From Plantibacter auratus (GTDB lineage Bacteria > Actinomycetota > Actinomycetes > Actinomycetales > Microbacteriaceae), in contig NZ_JBOBFV010000003.1 in NCBI RefSeq assembly GCF_050587365.1, positions 62,001 through 126,000 of the forward strand: 64,000 bases of DNA. The letters run 5' to 3'. The position numbers and the translations under genes were made by a program. How positions within the stretch are numbered: the stretch's first letter is position 1; each line of letters opens with the position of its first letter. The notes beneath the pieces were generated by a model. It saw only the letters and a list, made by a program, of their open reading frames with translations. It searched no databases and was not told the DNA's origin. Below, piece after piece: positions 16,127 to 24,797 of this stretch.

Positions 16127-18418
16127 TTAGCCTTCGGCCGGGGCCTCGGGGCCTTCGCTGGCAGCGTCGCTGCCGTGCGTGTCGGCCTCATCGGCCACGA
16201 CCGGAGCGAGCGAGAGCTTGCCGCGGTCGTCGATCTTCGTGATCTCGACGAGGATCTTCTGGCCGACGCCGAGCACGTCTTCGACGTTCTCCACACGCTT
16301 GCCACCGGCGAGCTTGCGGACCTCGGAGATGTGCAGCAGGCCGTCCTTGCCCGGGAGCAGCGAGACGAACGCGCCGAACGCGGCGATCTTGACGACGGTT
16401 CCGAGGAACTGCTCGCCGACCTCCGGGTTGGTGGGGTTCGCGATCGCGTTGACCTGGGCACGAGCGGCCTCGGCCGACGGACCGTCGACGGCGCCGATGT
16501 AGACGGTGCCGTCCTCCTCGATGGAGATGTCGGCGCCGGTCTCGTCCTGGATCGAGTTGATCGTCTTGCCCTTCGGGCCGATCAGCTCGCCGATCTTGTC
16601 GACGGGGATCTGGACGCTGATGACGCGAGGCGCGGTCGGCGCCATCTCGTCGGGAGCGTCGATCGCCGCGTTCAGCACGGAGAGGATCGTCGTGCGGGCG
16701 TCCTTGGCCTGCTGGAGCGCACCGGTCAGGACCGAGGTCGGGATGCCGTCGAGCTTCGTGTCGAGCTGGATGGCCGTGACGAACTCGGAGGTACCGGCGA
16801 CCTTGAAGTCCATGTCGCCCAGGGCGTCTTCGGCGCCGAGGATGTCGGTGAGCGCCGCGTAGCGGGTCTCACCGTCGACGACGTCGGAGATGAGGCCCAT
16901 GGCGATACCGGCGACGGGTGCGCGGAGCGGCACACCGGCGTTCAGCAGCGACAGGGTCGAGGCGCAGACGGAACCCATCGAGGTCGAACCGTTGGACCCG
17001 AGGGCCTCCGAGACCTGACGGATCGCGTAAGGGAACTCCTCGCGGCTCGGCAGCACCGGCACGAGTGCGCGCTCGGCGAGGAAGCCGTGCCCGATCTCGC
17101 GACGCTTCGGCGAACCGACCCGGCCGGTCTCACCGGTCGAGTAGGGCGGGAAGTTGTAGTGGTGCAGGTAGCGCTTCTTCGTGACGGGCGACAGCGAGTC
17201 GATCTGCTGCTCCATCTTGAGCATGTTCAGCGTGGTGACACCCAGGATCTGGGTCTCGCCGCGCTGGAAGATCGCGGAACCGTGGACGCGCGGGATGACC
17301 TGCACCTCGGCGTCGAGCGGACGGATGTCGGTCAGGCCACGGCCGTCGATGCGGATGCCCTCGCGGAGGACACGGCCGCGCATGACGACCTTCGAGACGG
17401 ACTTGTAGGCCGCAGAGAACTGGGTGAGTACCTCGGCGTCGAGCGAACCGGCCTCGACGCGCTCGGTGATCTCCGCCTTGACACGGTCCTTGAGGGCGTC
17501 GTCGGCGTTCTGGCGCTCGATCTTGTCGGCGATCTGGTAGACGTTCACCAGTTCGTCGTGTGCGAGACCGGCGACGGCGTCGTAGCTCTCCTGCGTGTAC
17601 GGGAGGAACACGGGGTAGGCCGCGATCTCCTTGGCCGCCTGAGCGGCGAGTTCGCTCTGTGCCTTGACGAGCTGCTTGAGGAACGGCTTGGAGGCCTCGA
17701 GACCGGCAGCCACGACCGCCTCGTCGGGCTTCGTGGCGCCGCCCTTGATGAGGTTCCAGCTGTTCTCGGTGGCTTCCGCCTCGACCATCATGATCGCGAC
17801 GTCTTCGTTGCCGTTGGCGTCGGTCACGATGCGACCGGCGACGATGATGTCGAAGACGGCCTCCTCGAGCTGGTCGACCTTCGGGAAGGCGACCCACTGG
17901 TCGGCCTCGCCGGCCTGGCCGGGGATCAGCGCGAGACGGACGGCGCCGATCGGACCGGAGAACGGCAGACCCGAGATCTGGGTGGACATCGACGCCGCGT
18001 TGATCGCGAGGGCGTCGTAGAACTCACCCGGAGCGATCGAGAGGACGGTGATGACGATCTGGACCTCGTTGCGGAGGCCGGTGACGAACGACGGGCGCAG
18101 CGGCCGGTCGATGAGGCGGCAGACGAGGATCGCCTCGGTCGAGGGGCGGCCCTCACGACGGAAGAACGAACCGGGGATCTTGCCGGCGGCGTAGGAGCGC
18201 TCCTCGACGTCCACCGTGAGGGGGAAGAAGTCGAAGTTGTCCTTGGGGTGCTTTCCGGCCGAGGTGGCCGACAGGAGCATGGTCTCCTCGTCGAGGTACG
18301 CGGCGATCGCGCCCTGTGCCTGCTGCGCGAGGCGGCCGGCTTCGAACCGGACCGTGCGCTTGCCGAACTTGCCGTTGTCGAGAACGGCCTCGGCGAACTT
18401 GATTTCTGGACCTTCCAC
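16127..18418 (-). CDS. pnp: Polyribonucleotide nucleotidyltransferase (PNPase)
   Basis: A phosphorolytic 3'-5' exoribonuclease of 763 residues, cytosolic, forming a trimer. Domains in order: first RNase PH domain (to about 150), linker helical domain, second RNase PH domain (about 330-560, with RREIGHGFLAERAL and SNGSTSMGSVCAST), KH domain (GELIGPKGKTINSIQDETGA) and S1 domain (LGTVVKIAAFGAFVSLLPGKDGLLHIS). The reading frame continues upstream, but GTG 18418 is the start because AAGGAG stands 6 nt before it and the protein then begins VEGPEIKFAEAVLDNG as in homologues. Two hairpins just upstream may form a regulated leader. Confidence 0.97.
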   Translation of the reverse strand: MEGPEIKFAEAVLDNGKFGKRTVRFEAGRLAQQAQGAIAAYLDEETMLLSATSAGKHPKDNFDFFPLTVDVEERSYAAGKIPGSFFRREGRPSTEAILVCRLIDRPLRPSFVTGLRNEVQIVITVLSIAPGEFYDALAINAASMSTQISGLPFSGPIGAVRLALIPGQAGEADQWVAFPKVDQLEEAVFDIIVAGRIVTDANGNEDVAIMMVEAEATENSWNLIKGGATKPDEAVVAAGLEASKPFLKQLVKAQSELAAQAAKEIAAYPVFLPYTQESYDAVAGLAHDELVNVYQIADKIERQNADDALKDRVKAEITERVEAGSLDAEVLTQFSAAYKSVSKVVMRGRVLREGIRIDGRGLTDIRPLDAEVQVIPRVHGSAIFQRGETQILGVTTLNMLKMEQQIDSLSPVTKKRYLHHYNFPPYSTGETGRVGSPKRREIGHGFLAERALVPVLPSREEFPYAIRQVSEALGSNGSTSMGSVCASTLSLLNAGVPLRAPVAGIAMGLISDVVDGETRYAALTDILGAEDALGDMDFKVAGTSEFVTAIQLDTKLDGIPTSVLTGALQQAKDARTTILSVLNAAIDAPDEMAPTAPRVISVQIPVDKIGELIGPKGKTINSIQDETGADISIEEDGTVYIGAVDGPSAEAARAQVNAIANPTNPEVGEQFLGTVVKIAAFGAFVSLLPGKDGLLHISEVRKLAGGKRVENVEDVLGVGQKILVEITKIDDRGKLSLAPVVADEADTHGSDAASEGPEAPAEG

Positions 18419-18719
18419 AGGTCTCTCCTTCGTACGTGTGCGCTCCCGTCGAGTGACGGGCCGCGCGTCCCGAATGGACGCGCCGTCGAGCGCGGTCGTG
18501 CATGATGCAGCGCGCAACACAGCCGCAGTACTTGCTCAAGCCGCCCGGTCTTCCGGGACTTGGCTGGCCACCAGTAGAACACCACCCGCGGATCGCGAGG
18601 GATACACCACCGAGGACCAGCTTCCTGTCGGCTGGCTGTGCGCGGAGCGGACCATCACGGTCCGCCGTCGGTCAGCCTAGCAGAGGGGGGTTCGGCGATC
18701 CCCGGAACGACACGGATCC
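18419..18719 (-). other. 301-base gap holding the pnp leader
   Basis: No gene is visible between the FUSC permease stop and pnp. The region contains the pnp ribosome site (AAGGAG at 18430-18425) and two adjacent hairpins (18445-18460, 18463-18483). A 7-bp perfect hairpin at 18647-18665 (GCGGACC/GGTCCGC) may end the FUSC transcript. A pnp promoter must lie here, but I could not choose a convincing -10. Confidence 0.6.
18445..18483 (-). promoter_or_regulatory. Twin hairpins in the pnp 5' leader
   Basis: CCCGTC-GAGT-GACGGG (18445-18460) and GCGCGTCC-CGAAT-GGACGCGC (18463-18483), as read on the plus strand, are perfect stems separated by two bases. They end about 15 nt before the pnp Shine-Dalgarno. 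In E. coli pnp is autoregulated through a leader stem cleaved by RNase III; a comparable role here is inference. Confidence 0.4.
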
Positions 18720-19802
18720 TCAGGTGATGGGCGGGGTGCCAGGGGCGTCGGGAGACGCCGCGCGCCGGCGGTCGCGTCCCCACGACACGAGCAGGAGGAC
18801 CATCGCGACGGCCGCTCCGAGGAGGGTGTCGAGCACGCGCTCCCCCACGATCGCGAGCACCGGTTGCGTCGACGAGGACGTGCTGATGATGAGCACGAGC
18901 GGCGTGATGAAGACGAGCGCCAACGCGTAGTGCCGGATGACGACGAGCTCGATCGTGAACTGCAGGGCGGCCAGCACGAGCGCGAGGATGTAGCCGTGCG
19001 GCTGGAGCGAGGCCACGGCGAGGAAGATCCCGGCGCCGACGACCGTCCCGAGCACGCGGTGCACGCCGCGTGTCGCGCTCAGGGTGCGCGAGTGCCCGAC
19101 GCTGAGGATCGCGACGGCGGACCCGGCGATCCAGTACCCGTGACCGAGGCCGAGGACCGCTCCGAGGACCGCACTGATCGCGAGCGCGACCGTGAGGCGT
19201 GTCGCAATCCGGCGGTCGGTCGCGCTCAGCCGGTACTCGGGGAACAGCACCCGCATCGGCGTCGGCTTCCCCGCGCCGCGGCGGACGGCGGGCACGAGCA
19301 ACGGCGCGACGACCACCAGGGAGGCGAAGGCGGAACCGGCCGCCACGAGCAGGACGACCAGTCCGCCGTCGAGCCCGGCGCCGCCGATCGGGACGGGCGC
19401 GGTCAGGTGGCCGGCGATGCCGAACACGAGGATGAAGAACAGCGCGCCCGGAGGGCCGAGGACGATGCCCTGCACCAGCCAGATCACCGCCGACCCGACG
19501 ACGATGAGACCGATCGCGGTCAGCGGCCGTGAACCCGACATCGCGACACCCAGCGCCGCGGCCGTGACGAGTCCTGCTCCGATGAGCGGCAGCACCCGCA
19601 GACGGTCCCGGCGGCTGAGGGGCGCGCAGTAGAGCGCGGTGAACGCCCCGAGGCCGGTGAGCAGGCCGAGCGGCGTGAGTCCGAAGAACGTCGCGACCGC
19701 GACCGGCACGGCCATCGCGATGGCCGCGGTCAGGGCGGCGGGCCAACGTTTCGGCGACGGCGCGAAGCTGATCAGTGAGGTCTTCAGACCGCGTTCAGCC
19801 AT
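18720..19802 (-). CDS. FUSC family membrane protein (aromatic acid exporter-like)
   Basis: A 360-residue integral membrane protein. Many hydrophobic segments occur in two clusters (about 20-165 and 210-345), separated by a charged stretch with MRVLFPEYRLSATDRRIATR. This is the duplicated FUSC/fusaric acid resistance layout. HGYWIAGSAVAILSVGHSRT is typical of the second FUSC domain. The open frame extends to 19871, but ATG 19802 is chosen because GGAGGA sits 4-6 nt before it. Family members are thought to export aromatic acids or similar compounds; substrate here is unknown. It lies upstream of pnp but is probably a separate unit. Confidence 0.82.
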   Translation of the reverse strand: MAERGLKTSLISFAPSPKRWPAALTAAIAMAVPVAVATFFGLTPLGLLTGLGAFTALYCAPLSRRDRLRVLPLIGAGLVTAAALGVAMSGSRPLTAIGLIVVGSAVIWLVQGIVLGPPGALFFILVFGIAGHLTAPVPIGGAGLDGGLVVLLVAAGSAFASLVVVAPLLVPAVRRGAGKPTPMRVLFPEYRLSATDRRIATRLTVALAISAVLGAVLGLGHGYWIAGSAVAILSVGHSRTLSATRGVHRVLGTVVGAGIFLAVASLQPHGYILALVLAALQFTIELVVIRHYALALVFITPLVLIISTSSSTQPVLAIVGERVLDTLLGAAVAMVLLLVSWGRDRRRAASPDAPGTPPIT

Positions 19803-19919
19803 CCGGTCCTCCGCTCTCGTGCAACCATCCAACGCTACGCCATCCTGAGCCCGGCGCCCGGGCCCCGTCATCGCGCGGGCCGCCCCGGGCTACGCTGGTG
19901 CGAACCCCAGGAGGTGACG

Positions 19920-21032
19920 TTGACGCATCCCGCGCCGGCAGCCGCTCGCCCGAAGCAGCGGGTCCCGTTCTGGGACAACGCCCGTTTCGCGTGCATCACG
20001 CTCGTGGTCATGGGCCACGCGATCCAACGCCTGACCTCCGAGTCCGACACCGCGCTCGTCGTGTACCTGTTCCTCTACGCCTTCCACATGCCGGCGTTCG
20101 CGATCATCAGCGGGTACTTCTCGAAGTCGGCCCCTCCCGGACGACGACAGATGCGTCGGGTGATCACGGACATCCTCCTGCCCTACCTGATCATGGAGGG
20201 GATCTGGTCCCTCGTGCAGTTCCTCGTCGAGGGCAAACGCGCGTTCAACCCGACCCAACCGTCGTGGACGCTCTGGTTCCTCCTCGCGCTCGGCATCTTC
20301 CGCCTCGTCCTGCCCTATCTCGCGCTCCTGCGCTGGCCACTGCTTTGGAGCGTGGTGATCTCGATCGGCGTCGGCTACCTCGACAACGTCGACAGCACGT
20401 TCTCGCTCTCGCGCGCACTCGGGATCCTCCCGTTCTTCGTGCTCGGGTGGCAGATCAACCGGTGGCGGCTCGTGGACCGCTGGCGTCTCGTCCGTACGAG
20501 GGCCTGGTGGATCCGGATCGCCGCCGCCGCCGTCCTCATCGCTTGGGCGGTCGTCCTCGTCGTCGGGATCGACCTGTGGCGGCGCATCGACCTGCGCTAC
20601 TGGTTCTTCTACGACCGGGGGTACACCGCGCTCGGCAACGAGGACGGGACGGGCGGCCTGGTGCGACTCGCGGCGATCCTGCTGGCCGTCGTCCTCACCG
20701 CGGCGTTCTTCGTGCTCGTCCCCCGCGGCCAGTCGTGGATCACCCGGTACGGACAGTCGACGATGTACGTCTACCTGCTGCACTCCTTCGTGCTCTACCC
20801 CCTGCGTGAGTCGGGCGTCCTCACCGACACGGGCAGCCCCGAGCTCGTCCTCATCGGCCTGCTGGTGCTGTCGGTCCTGATCGTCGTCGTACTCTCCAGC
20901 GGACCCGTGCGCCGCATCACGAGACCGCTCATCGAACCCCGCGCGGCGTTCATCTTCAGTCGCAAGCGGGCCTTCGACCCGGAGCCCCCTCGGAGCGACC
21001 CGACCGGGTCCCGCCGCGACGTCACGAGGTGA
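19920..21032 (+). CDS. Acyltransferase 3 family membrane protein
   Basis: A 370-residue protein of about ten membrane segments, beginning with the family motif FWDNARFACITLVVMGHAIQ (catalytic-type His in GHA). It also has AFHMPAFAIISGYFSK, and YVYLLHSFVLYPLR near the end. The open frame begins at GTG 19914, but that codon overlaps the ribosome site AGGAGG. TTG 19920, 5 nt after it, is the better start. TACGCT at 19891-19896 is a likely -10. Family members O-acetylate or otherwise acylate cell-surface glycans; the substrate is unknown. Its 3' end overlaps the convergent quinone reductase gene by 11 bases. Confidence 0.85.
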   Translation: MTHPAPAAARPKQRVPFWDNARFACITLVVMGHAIQRLTSESDTALVVYLFLYAFHMPAFAIISGYFSKSAPPGRRQMRRVITDILLPYLIMEGIWSLVQFLVEGKRAFNPTQPSWTLWFLLALGIFRLVLPYLALLRWPLLWSVVISIGVGYLDNVDSTFSLSRALGILPFFVLGWQINRWRLVDRWRLVRTRAWWIRIAAAAVLIAWAVVLVVGIDLWRRIDLRYWFFYDRGYTALGNEDGTGGLVRLAAILLAVVLTAAFFVLVPRGQSWITRYGQSTMYVYLLHSFVLYPLRESGVLTDTGSPELVLIGLLVLSVLIVVVLSSGPVRRITRPLIEPRAAFIFSRKRAFDPEPPRSDPTGSRRDVTR

Positions 21033-21942
21033 CGAGGACGACCTTCCCGCGGACGTGACCGTCGATGAGGTGGCGGTAGGCGTCGACGACCCGCTCGATG
21101 GGCCACACGCTGTCGATGGGGAGGACGATCTCACCCCGCGCGATCGACTCGCCGAGCGCTGCCAGCTCGTCGAGCGTCGCGTCCTGTCCACCGACGCCGC
21201 GGAATCCGTGCTCGGCGGCGAAGGGCCGGTCCGCGATCGTGTTGACCCGCTCCGGCGCGACGCCGAGGTCGCGCGCCAGCTCGAGGGTGGGCCGGCCGTG
21301 GGTGTCGATGACGGCGGTGATCCCGCCAGGGGCCGCCTCGAGGACACGCTCGCGCAGCCCGTCGCCGTACTGGACGGGGATGATGCCGAGACCGCGGAGG
21401 AACTCCTGATTGGCCTCGCCGGCGGTGCCGAGCACGACCGCGCCCGTCCGCCTGGCGAGCTGCGCCGCGAGCACGCCGACCCCGCCGGCCGCAGCACTCA
21501 CGAGCACCGTGTCCGGCTGCTGGACGCCGACGGCGGCGACCGATGCGATCGCCGCGCGTCCCGCGATGTCGAGGGCGCCGGCCTGCTCGATGGTGAGCCC
21601 GTCCGGCACATGATGGAGGATGCCGGCCGGAGCGATGAGGAAGTCCGCCTGCGCGTGGAACCGGTGTCCGCCGTACACGTGGTCGCCCGTCGCGAATCCC
21701 TGGACACCGCTCCCTACGCCGTCCACCACCCCGGCGAAGTCGTTGCCGTTCCCGCTCGGGACGTCCCGGCCGAAGGAGGCGAGCGCTTCGGGTGATGCCG
21801 CGAGCTTGTGGTCGACGGGGTTGAGGCCTGCGACGAGGACACGGACGCGGACCTCGTCGTGGCCGGGCACCGGGATGTCGCCCTCGACGAGGTGGAACAC
21901 CTCGGGGCCACCGAACCGGTCGAACCGCACGAACCTCGCCAT
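21022..21942 (-). CDS. Zinc-independent MDR family NADPH:quinone reductase-like protein
   Basis: A 306-residue medium-chain reductase. The N-terminal GroES-like domain contains GLNPVDHKLA and GNDFAGVVDGVGSGV. The nucleotide-binding domain has the glycine motif SAAAGGVGVLAAQLAR at about 148-163. Zinc-binding cysteines of alcohol dehydrogenases are absent. GGAGGAGGC lies upstream of ATG 21942. Likely a cytosolic NADPH-dependent quinone or enone reductase; substrate unknown. Confidence 0.87.
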   Translation of the reverse strand: MARFVRFDRFGGPEVFHLVEGDIPVPGHDEVRVRVLVAGLNPVDHKLAASPEALASFGRDVPSGNGNDFAGVVDGVGSGVQGFATGDHVYGGHRFHAQADFLIAPAGILHHVPDGLTIEQAGALDIAGRAAIASVAAVGVQQPDTVLVSAAAGGVGVLAAQLARRTGAVVLGTAGEANQEFLRGLGIIPVQYGDGLRERVLEAAPGGITAVIDTHGRPTLELARDLGVAPERVNTIADRPFAAEHGFRGVGGQDATLDELAALGESIARGEIVLPIDSVWPIERVVDAYRHLIDGHVRGKVVLVTS

Positions 21943-22046
21943 GATGCCTCCTCCGCCGGCTTCCGCCGACCTCCATGCTCACACGCTTCCCAGGCGAGGA
22001 CCACCCCGGCCGCAGGGGACGTCACGCGCCGTTCACCCGGCCGAGC

Positions 22047-22052
22047 GAGAAT
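22047..22052 (+). promoter_or_regulatory. Possible leaderless -10 of the DedA gene
   Basis: GAGAAT stands 7 nt before ATG 22060 and no ribosome site is present. The hexamer deviates from TANNNT, so support is weak. Confidence 0.3.
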
Positions 22053-22059
22053 CACGGGC

Positions 22060-22845
22060 ATGGCATGGGTCGATGAGCTGCAGACGGCGATCACGGCGTG
22101 GTTGCTCGAGATCGCCGCGTCCGGCTGGGTGTTCCCGGCGCTGTACCTGCTGACGGTCGCCGACGCCTTCCTGGTCGTCCTTCCGAGCGAGACCGCGGTG
22201 ACGGCGCTCGGAGCGATCTCGACGTCGAGCGGCTCGCCGGGCCTCGCCCTCCTCATCGGCGTGGCCTGGGCGGGCGCCGTGACCGGCGACGTGTCCTGCT
22301 ACCTCCTCGGACGACGGATCGGGACCACACGGTTCGCCTGGATGCGGCGTCCGCGGGTCGCGGGCGCGATCGGACGTGCGGGCGTCGCCCTCGAGCGCCG
22401 TGCCGCTGCAGCCATCCTCACCGCGCGCTACATCCCGTTCGCGCGCATCGCGGTCAACCTCGTCGCCGGGGCGAGTGGGCTCCGCCCCCGTCGGTACCTT
22501 CCGATCACCGTCCTCGCAGGGCTCGCCTGGGCACTGTGGAACGTGGGCGTCGGAGCCGTCGTCGGCCGGTTCCTCCCGGATCAGCCGGTACTCGCGACCG
22601 CTGTCTCGATCGTCGTCGCCGTCGGCCTGGGCGTGGCCGTCGACCGGATCAGCGCAGCCCTGGCCGCACGACGGCGACGACCACTGGCCTCACTCGACGA
22701 GCTCGCCCCGCGCCTTCTTGCCGACGATGGAGTGCCGGCGGCTGTAGGCGAAGTAGATGATGAAGCCGAGCGCCAGCCAGACGAGGAACCGCACCCAGGT
22801 GAGCGTCGTCAGGTTGAGCATGAGCCAGACGCAGAGCACCGCTGA
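22060..22845 (+). CDS. DedA family membrane protein with an overlapping C-terminal tail
   Basis: A DedA/SNARE-associated protein, 261 residues, with about five membrane segments. Family segments are ADAFLVVLPSETAVTALGAI near the start and AAAILTARYIPFARIAVNLV with GASGLRPRRYLPI in the middle. Members act as membrane lipid or proton-coupled transport proteins. The fold ends near residue 210. The remaining about 50 residues are acidic (EVDDEAERQPDEEPHPGERR) and lie antisense to the 3' end of the APC permease gene, a 156-base convergent overlap. The tail looks like read-through after loss of an earlier stop. Confidence 0.85.
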   Translation: MAWVDELQTAITAWLLEIAASGWVFPALYLLTVADAFLVVLPSETAVTALGAISTSSGSPGLALLIGVAWAGAVTGDVSCYLLGRRIGTTRFAWMRRPRVAGAIGRAGVALERRAAAAILTARYIPFARIAVNLVAGASGLRPRRYLPITVLAGLAWALWNVGVGAVVGRFLPDQPVLATAVSIVVAVGLGVAVDRISAALAARRRRPLASLDELAPRLLADDGVPAAVGEVDDEAERQPDEEPHPGERRQVEHEPDAEHR

Positions 22846-24177
22846 GAGGATCGGGAGGAACGGCGACCACGGGACACGGAATGCGCGCGGCAGCTTTGGA
22901 TACTTCTTCCGCAGTACGATCACGGCGATGCTGACGAGCACGAACGCGGAGAGCGTCCCGATGTTGATCATCTCCTCGAGGATGCCCACGTCGGTCAGGC
23001 CGGCGATCAGCGCGACGAGCGCGCCGACGATGAGCTGCACCCGCACGGGTGTCTTGCGCTTCTCGGAGGTGACGCTGAGCGAGCGCGGGAGCAGGCCGTC
23101 GCGGCTCATGGCGAAGACCACGCGGGCGAGGCCGAGCAGGAGCACCATGATGACGGTCGTCAGGCCGGCGAGGATGCCGATCGAGATCACCTGCGCCGCC
23201 CAGTCCGCGCCCACCGCGATGAACGCCGTCGCGAGTGAGGGGTCCTCAGCCTCGGCGAGCGTCGTGTACGGCACCATGCCGGTGAGGACGAGGCTCACCC
23301 CGACGTAGAGGACGGTCACGATGGCGAGGCCACCGAAGATGCCGCGCGGCAGGTTGCGCTGCGGGTCCTTGACCTCTTCCGCGCTCGTGGCGACGACGTC
23401 GAACCCGATGAAGGCGAAGAAGACGAGTGAGGCACCGGCGAGCAGACCGAAGACGCCGTACTGTGCGGGCGCTGCCCCCGTCATGAAGGAGAACAGCGAC
23501 TGCGACCAGGCGTCGGACGCCCCGCCCTTCGTCGGGACCTCGTCGGGGATGAACGGCGTGTAGTTCGCGGCCTTGACGAAGAAGGCGCCGACGACGATGA
23601 CGAAGATGACGATCGCGACCTTGATGATCGTGAAGACGCTCGCGACACGCGAGGACAGCTTCGTCCCGAGGACGAGCAGGGTCGTGAAGATCGCGACGAT
23701 GACGAACGCGCCCCAGCTGACCTTGAGCCCGAAGACGTCGAGCTCGCTCGGCACGTCCCAGCCCCAGAGCAGGAAGACGTTGCTGAGGTAGATGCCCCAG
23801 TACTTGGCGATGACGGCGGCCGCCGTGAGCATCTCCAGGATGAGGTCCCATCCGATGATCCACGCGAGGAGCTCACCGAGGGTGGCGTAGGTGAAGGTGT
23901 AGGCGGAGCCGGCGACGGGCACCGTGGAGGCGAACTCCGCGTAGCACATGATGGCGAGGGCACAGGTGACGGCCGCGAGGATGAACGCGAGCGACACGGA
24001 CGGGCCCGCGTAGTTGCCCGCGGCCTTGGCTCCGACGGAGAAGATGCCGGCGCCGACCGCGACCGCGACACCCATGATCATGAGGTCCCAGGTGCCGAGG
24101 GTGCGCTTCAGACTGCGCCCTTCGACGCTGGAATCCGCGAGGGAGTCCTCGATGCTCTTCGTCCGCCAGATGCTCAT
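22690..24177 (-). CDS. APC family amino acid permease
   Basis: A 495-residue transporter with 12 or more membrane segments. It starts with the APC signature GTWDLMIMGVAVAVGAGIF and includes FASTVPVAGSAYTFTYATLG and FFAFIGFDVVATSAEEVKDP, which place it in the cationic amino acid transporter (YfnA/CAT-like) branch. ATG 24177 is chosen over the longer open frame because AAGGAG precedes it by 4 nt. It should take up an amino acid in symport with protons; specificity is unknown. Its 3' end overlaps the DedA gene. Confidence 0.92.
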   Translation of the reverse strand: MSIWRTKSIEDSLADSSVEGRSLKRTLGTWDLMIMGVAVAVGAGIFSVGAKAAGNYAGPSVSLAFILAAVTCALAIMCYAEFASTVPVAGSAYTFTYATLGELLAWIIGWDLILEMLTAAAVIAKYWGIYLSNVFLLWGWDVPSELDVFGLKVSWGAFVIVAIFTTLLVLGTKLSSRVASVFTIIKVAIVIFVIVVGAFFVKAANYTPFIPDEVPTKGGASDAWSQSLFSFMTGAAPAQYGVFGLLAGASLVFFAFIGFDVVATSAEEVKDPQRNLPRGIFGGLAIVTVLYVGVSLVLTGMVPYTTLAEAEDPSLATAFIAVGADWAAQVISIGILAGLTTVIMVLLLGLARVVFAMSRDGLLPRSLSVTSEKRKTPVRVQLIVGALVALIAGLTDVGILEEMINIGTLSAFVLVSIAVIVLRKKYPKLPRAFRVPWSPFLPILSAVLCVWLMLNLTTLTWVRFLVWLALGFIIYFAYSRRHSIVGKKARGELVE

Positions 24178-24308
24178 GGTGCTCCTTGCCGTGGTGCGGT
24201 ACCTCGTGGCCTCGCTCGAAGCCGACTCTCGACCTTGCCAGATGAGCAGGCCGAGGTCGAGTCGCAGACGGGATGTTCTCCAGCTGCAGCGTTCCTGATC
24301 GAACACGA

Positions 24309-24340
24309 ACGGGCCGCCATCCCGGAGGATGACGGCCCGT
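24309..24340 (-). terminator. rpsO terminator hairpin
   Basis: A 14-bp stem (one U-G wobble as minus-strand RNA) with a 4-nt loop lies 86 bases beyond the rpsO stop and before the APC permease start. It is followed by a partly T-rich stretch on the minus strand. Confidence 0.65.
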
Positions 24341-24365
24341 CACGAAGAAGCTCGCGGTGTCAGCG

Positions 24366-24387
24366 CCCTTCGACAGGCTCAGGGACC
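24366..24387. repeat. REP-like palindromic unit, copy 1
   Basis: A 22-bp unit whose core reads CCCTTCGACAGGCTCAGGG. It recurs as an inverted pair at 52161-52206. It lies between the rpsO stop and its terminator hairpin. Confidence 0.6.
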
Positions 24388-24425
24388 GTGGGTCTCGTGA
24401 GCTGGCGGAGGGTTCAGAGTGCTGC

Positions 24426-24695
24426 CTAGCGGCGGAGTCCGAGGCGCTCGATCAGCGAGCGGTAACGCTCGATGTCGACGGCCTGGAGGTAGCCGAGGAG
24501 GCGGCGACGCTGTCCGACCAGGAGCAGCAGGCCACGACGCGAGTGGTGGTCGTGCTTGTGCTCCTTGAGGTGCTCGGTGAGGTCCTTGATGCGGCGGGTC
24601 ATGACCGCCACCTGGACCTCGGGGGATCCGGTGTCACCTGGGTGGGTTGCGTACTCTTCGATGATCGCCTTCTTACGGTCTCCTTCAAGCGCCAT
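24426..24695 (-). CDS. rpsO: 30S ribosomal protein S15
   Basis: An 89-residue S15, the standard length, binding the central domain of 16S rRNA. The family signature runs through GDTGSPEVQVAVMTRRIKDL, HKHDHHSRRGLLLLVGQRRR and the end YRSLIERLGLRR. GAGGGG lies upstream of ATG 24695. In most actinobacteria it directly precedes pnp; here seven other annotated features and about 6 kb intervene. Confidence 0.98.
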   Translation of the reverse strand: MALEGDRKKAIIEEYATHPGDTGSPEVQVAVMTRRIKDLTEHLKEHKHDHHSRRGLLLLVGQRRRLLGYLQAVDIERYRSLIERLGLRR

Positions 24696-24797
24696 AGTGG
24701 TGATCCCCTCTCTGTTCGTTGCGCGGTGCCCGTCGCCTGATGCGTGGGCTCTCTTGATCCGCGGCCGTTCGACGGCAACCTTGAGATTCTAGCAGGT

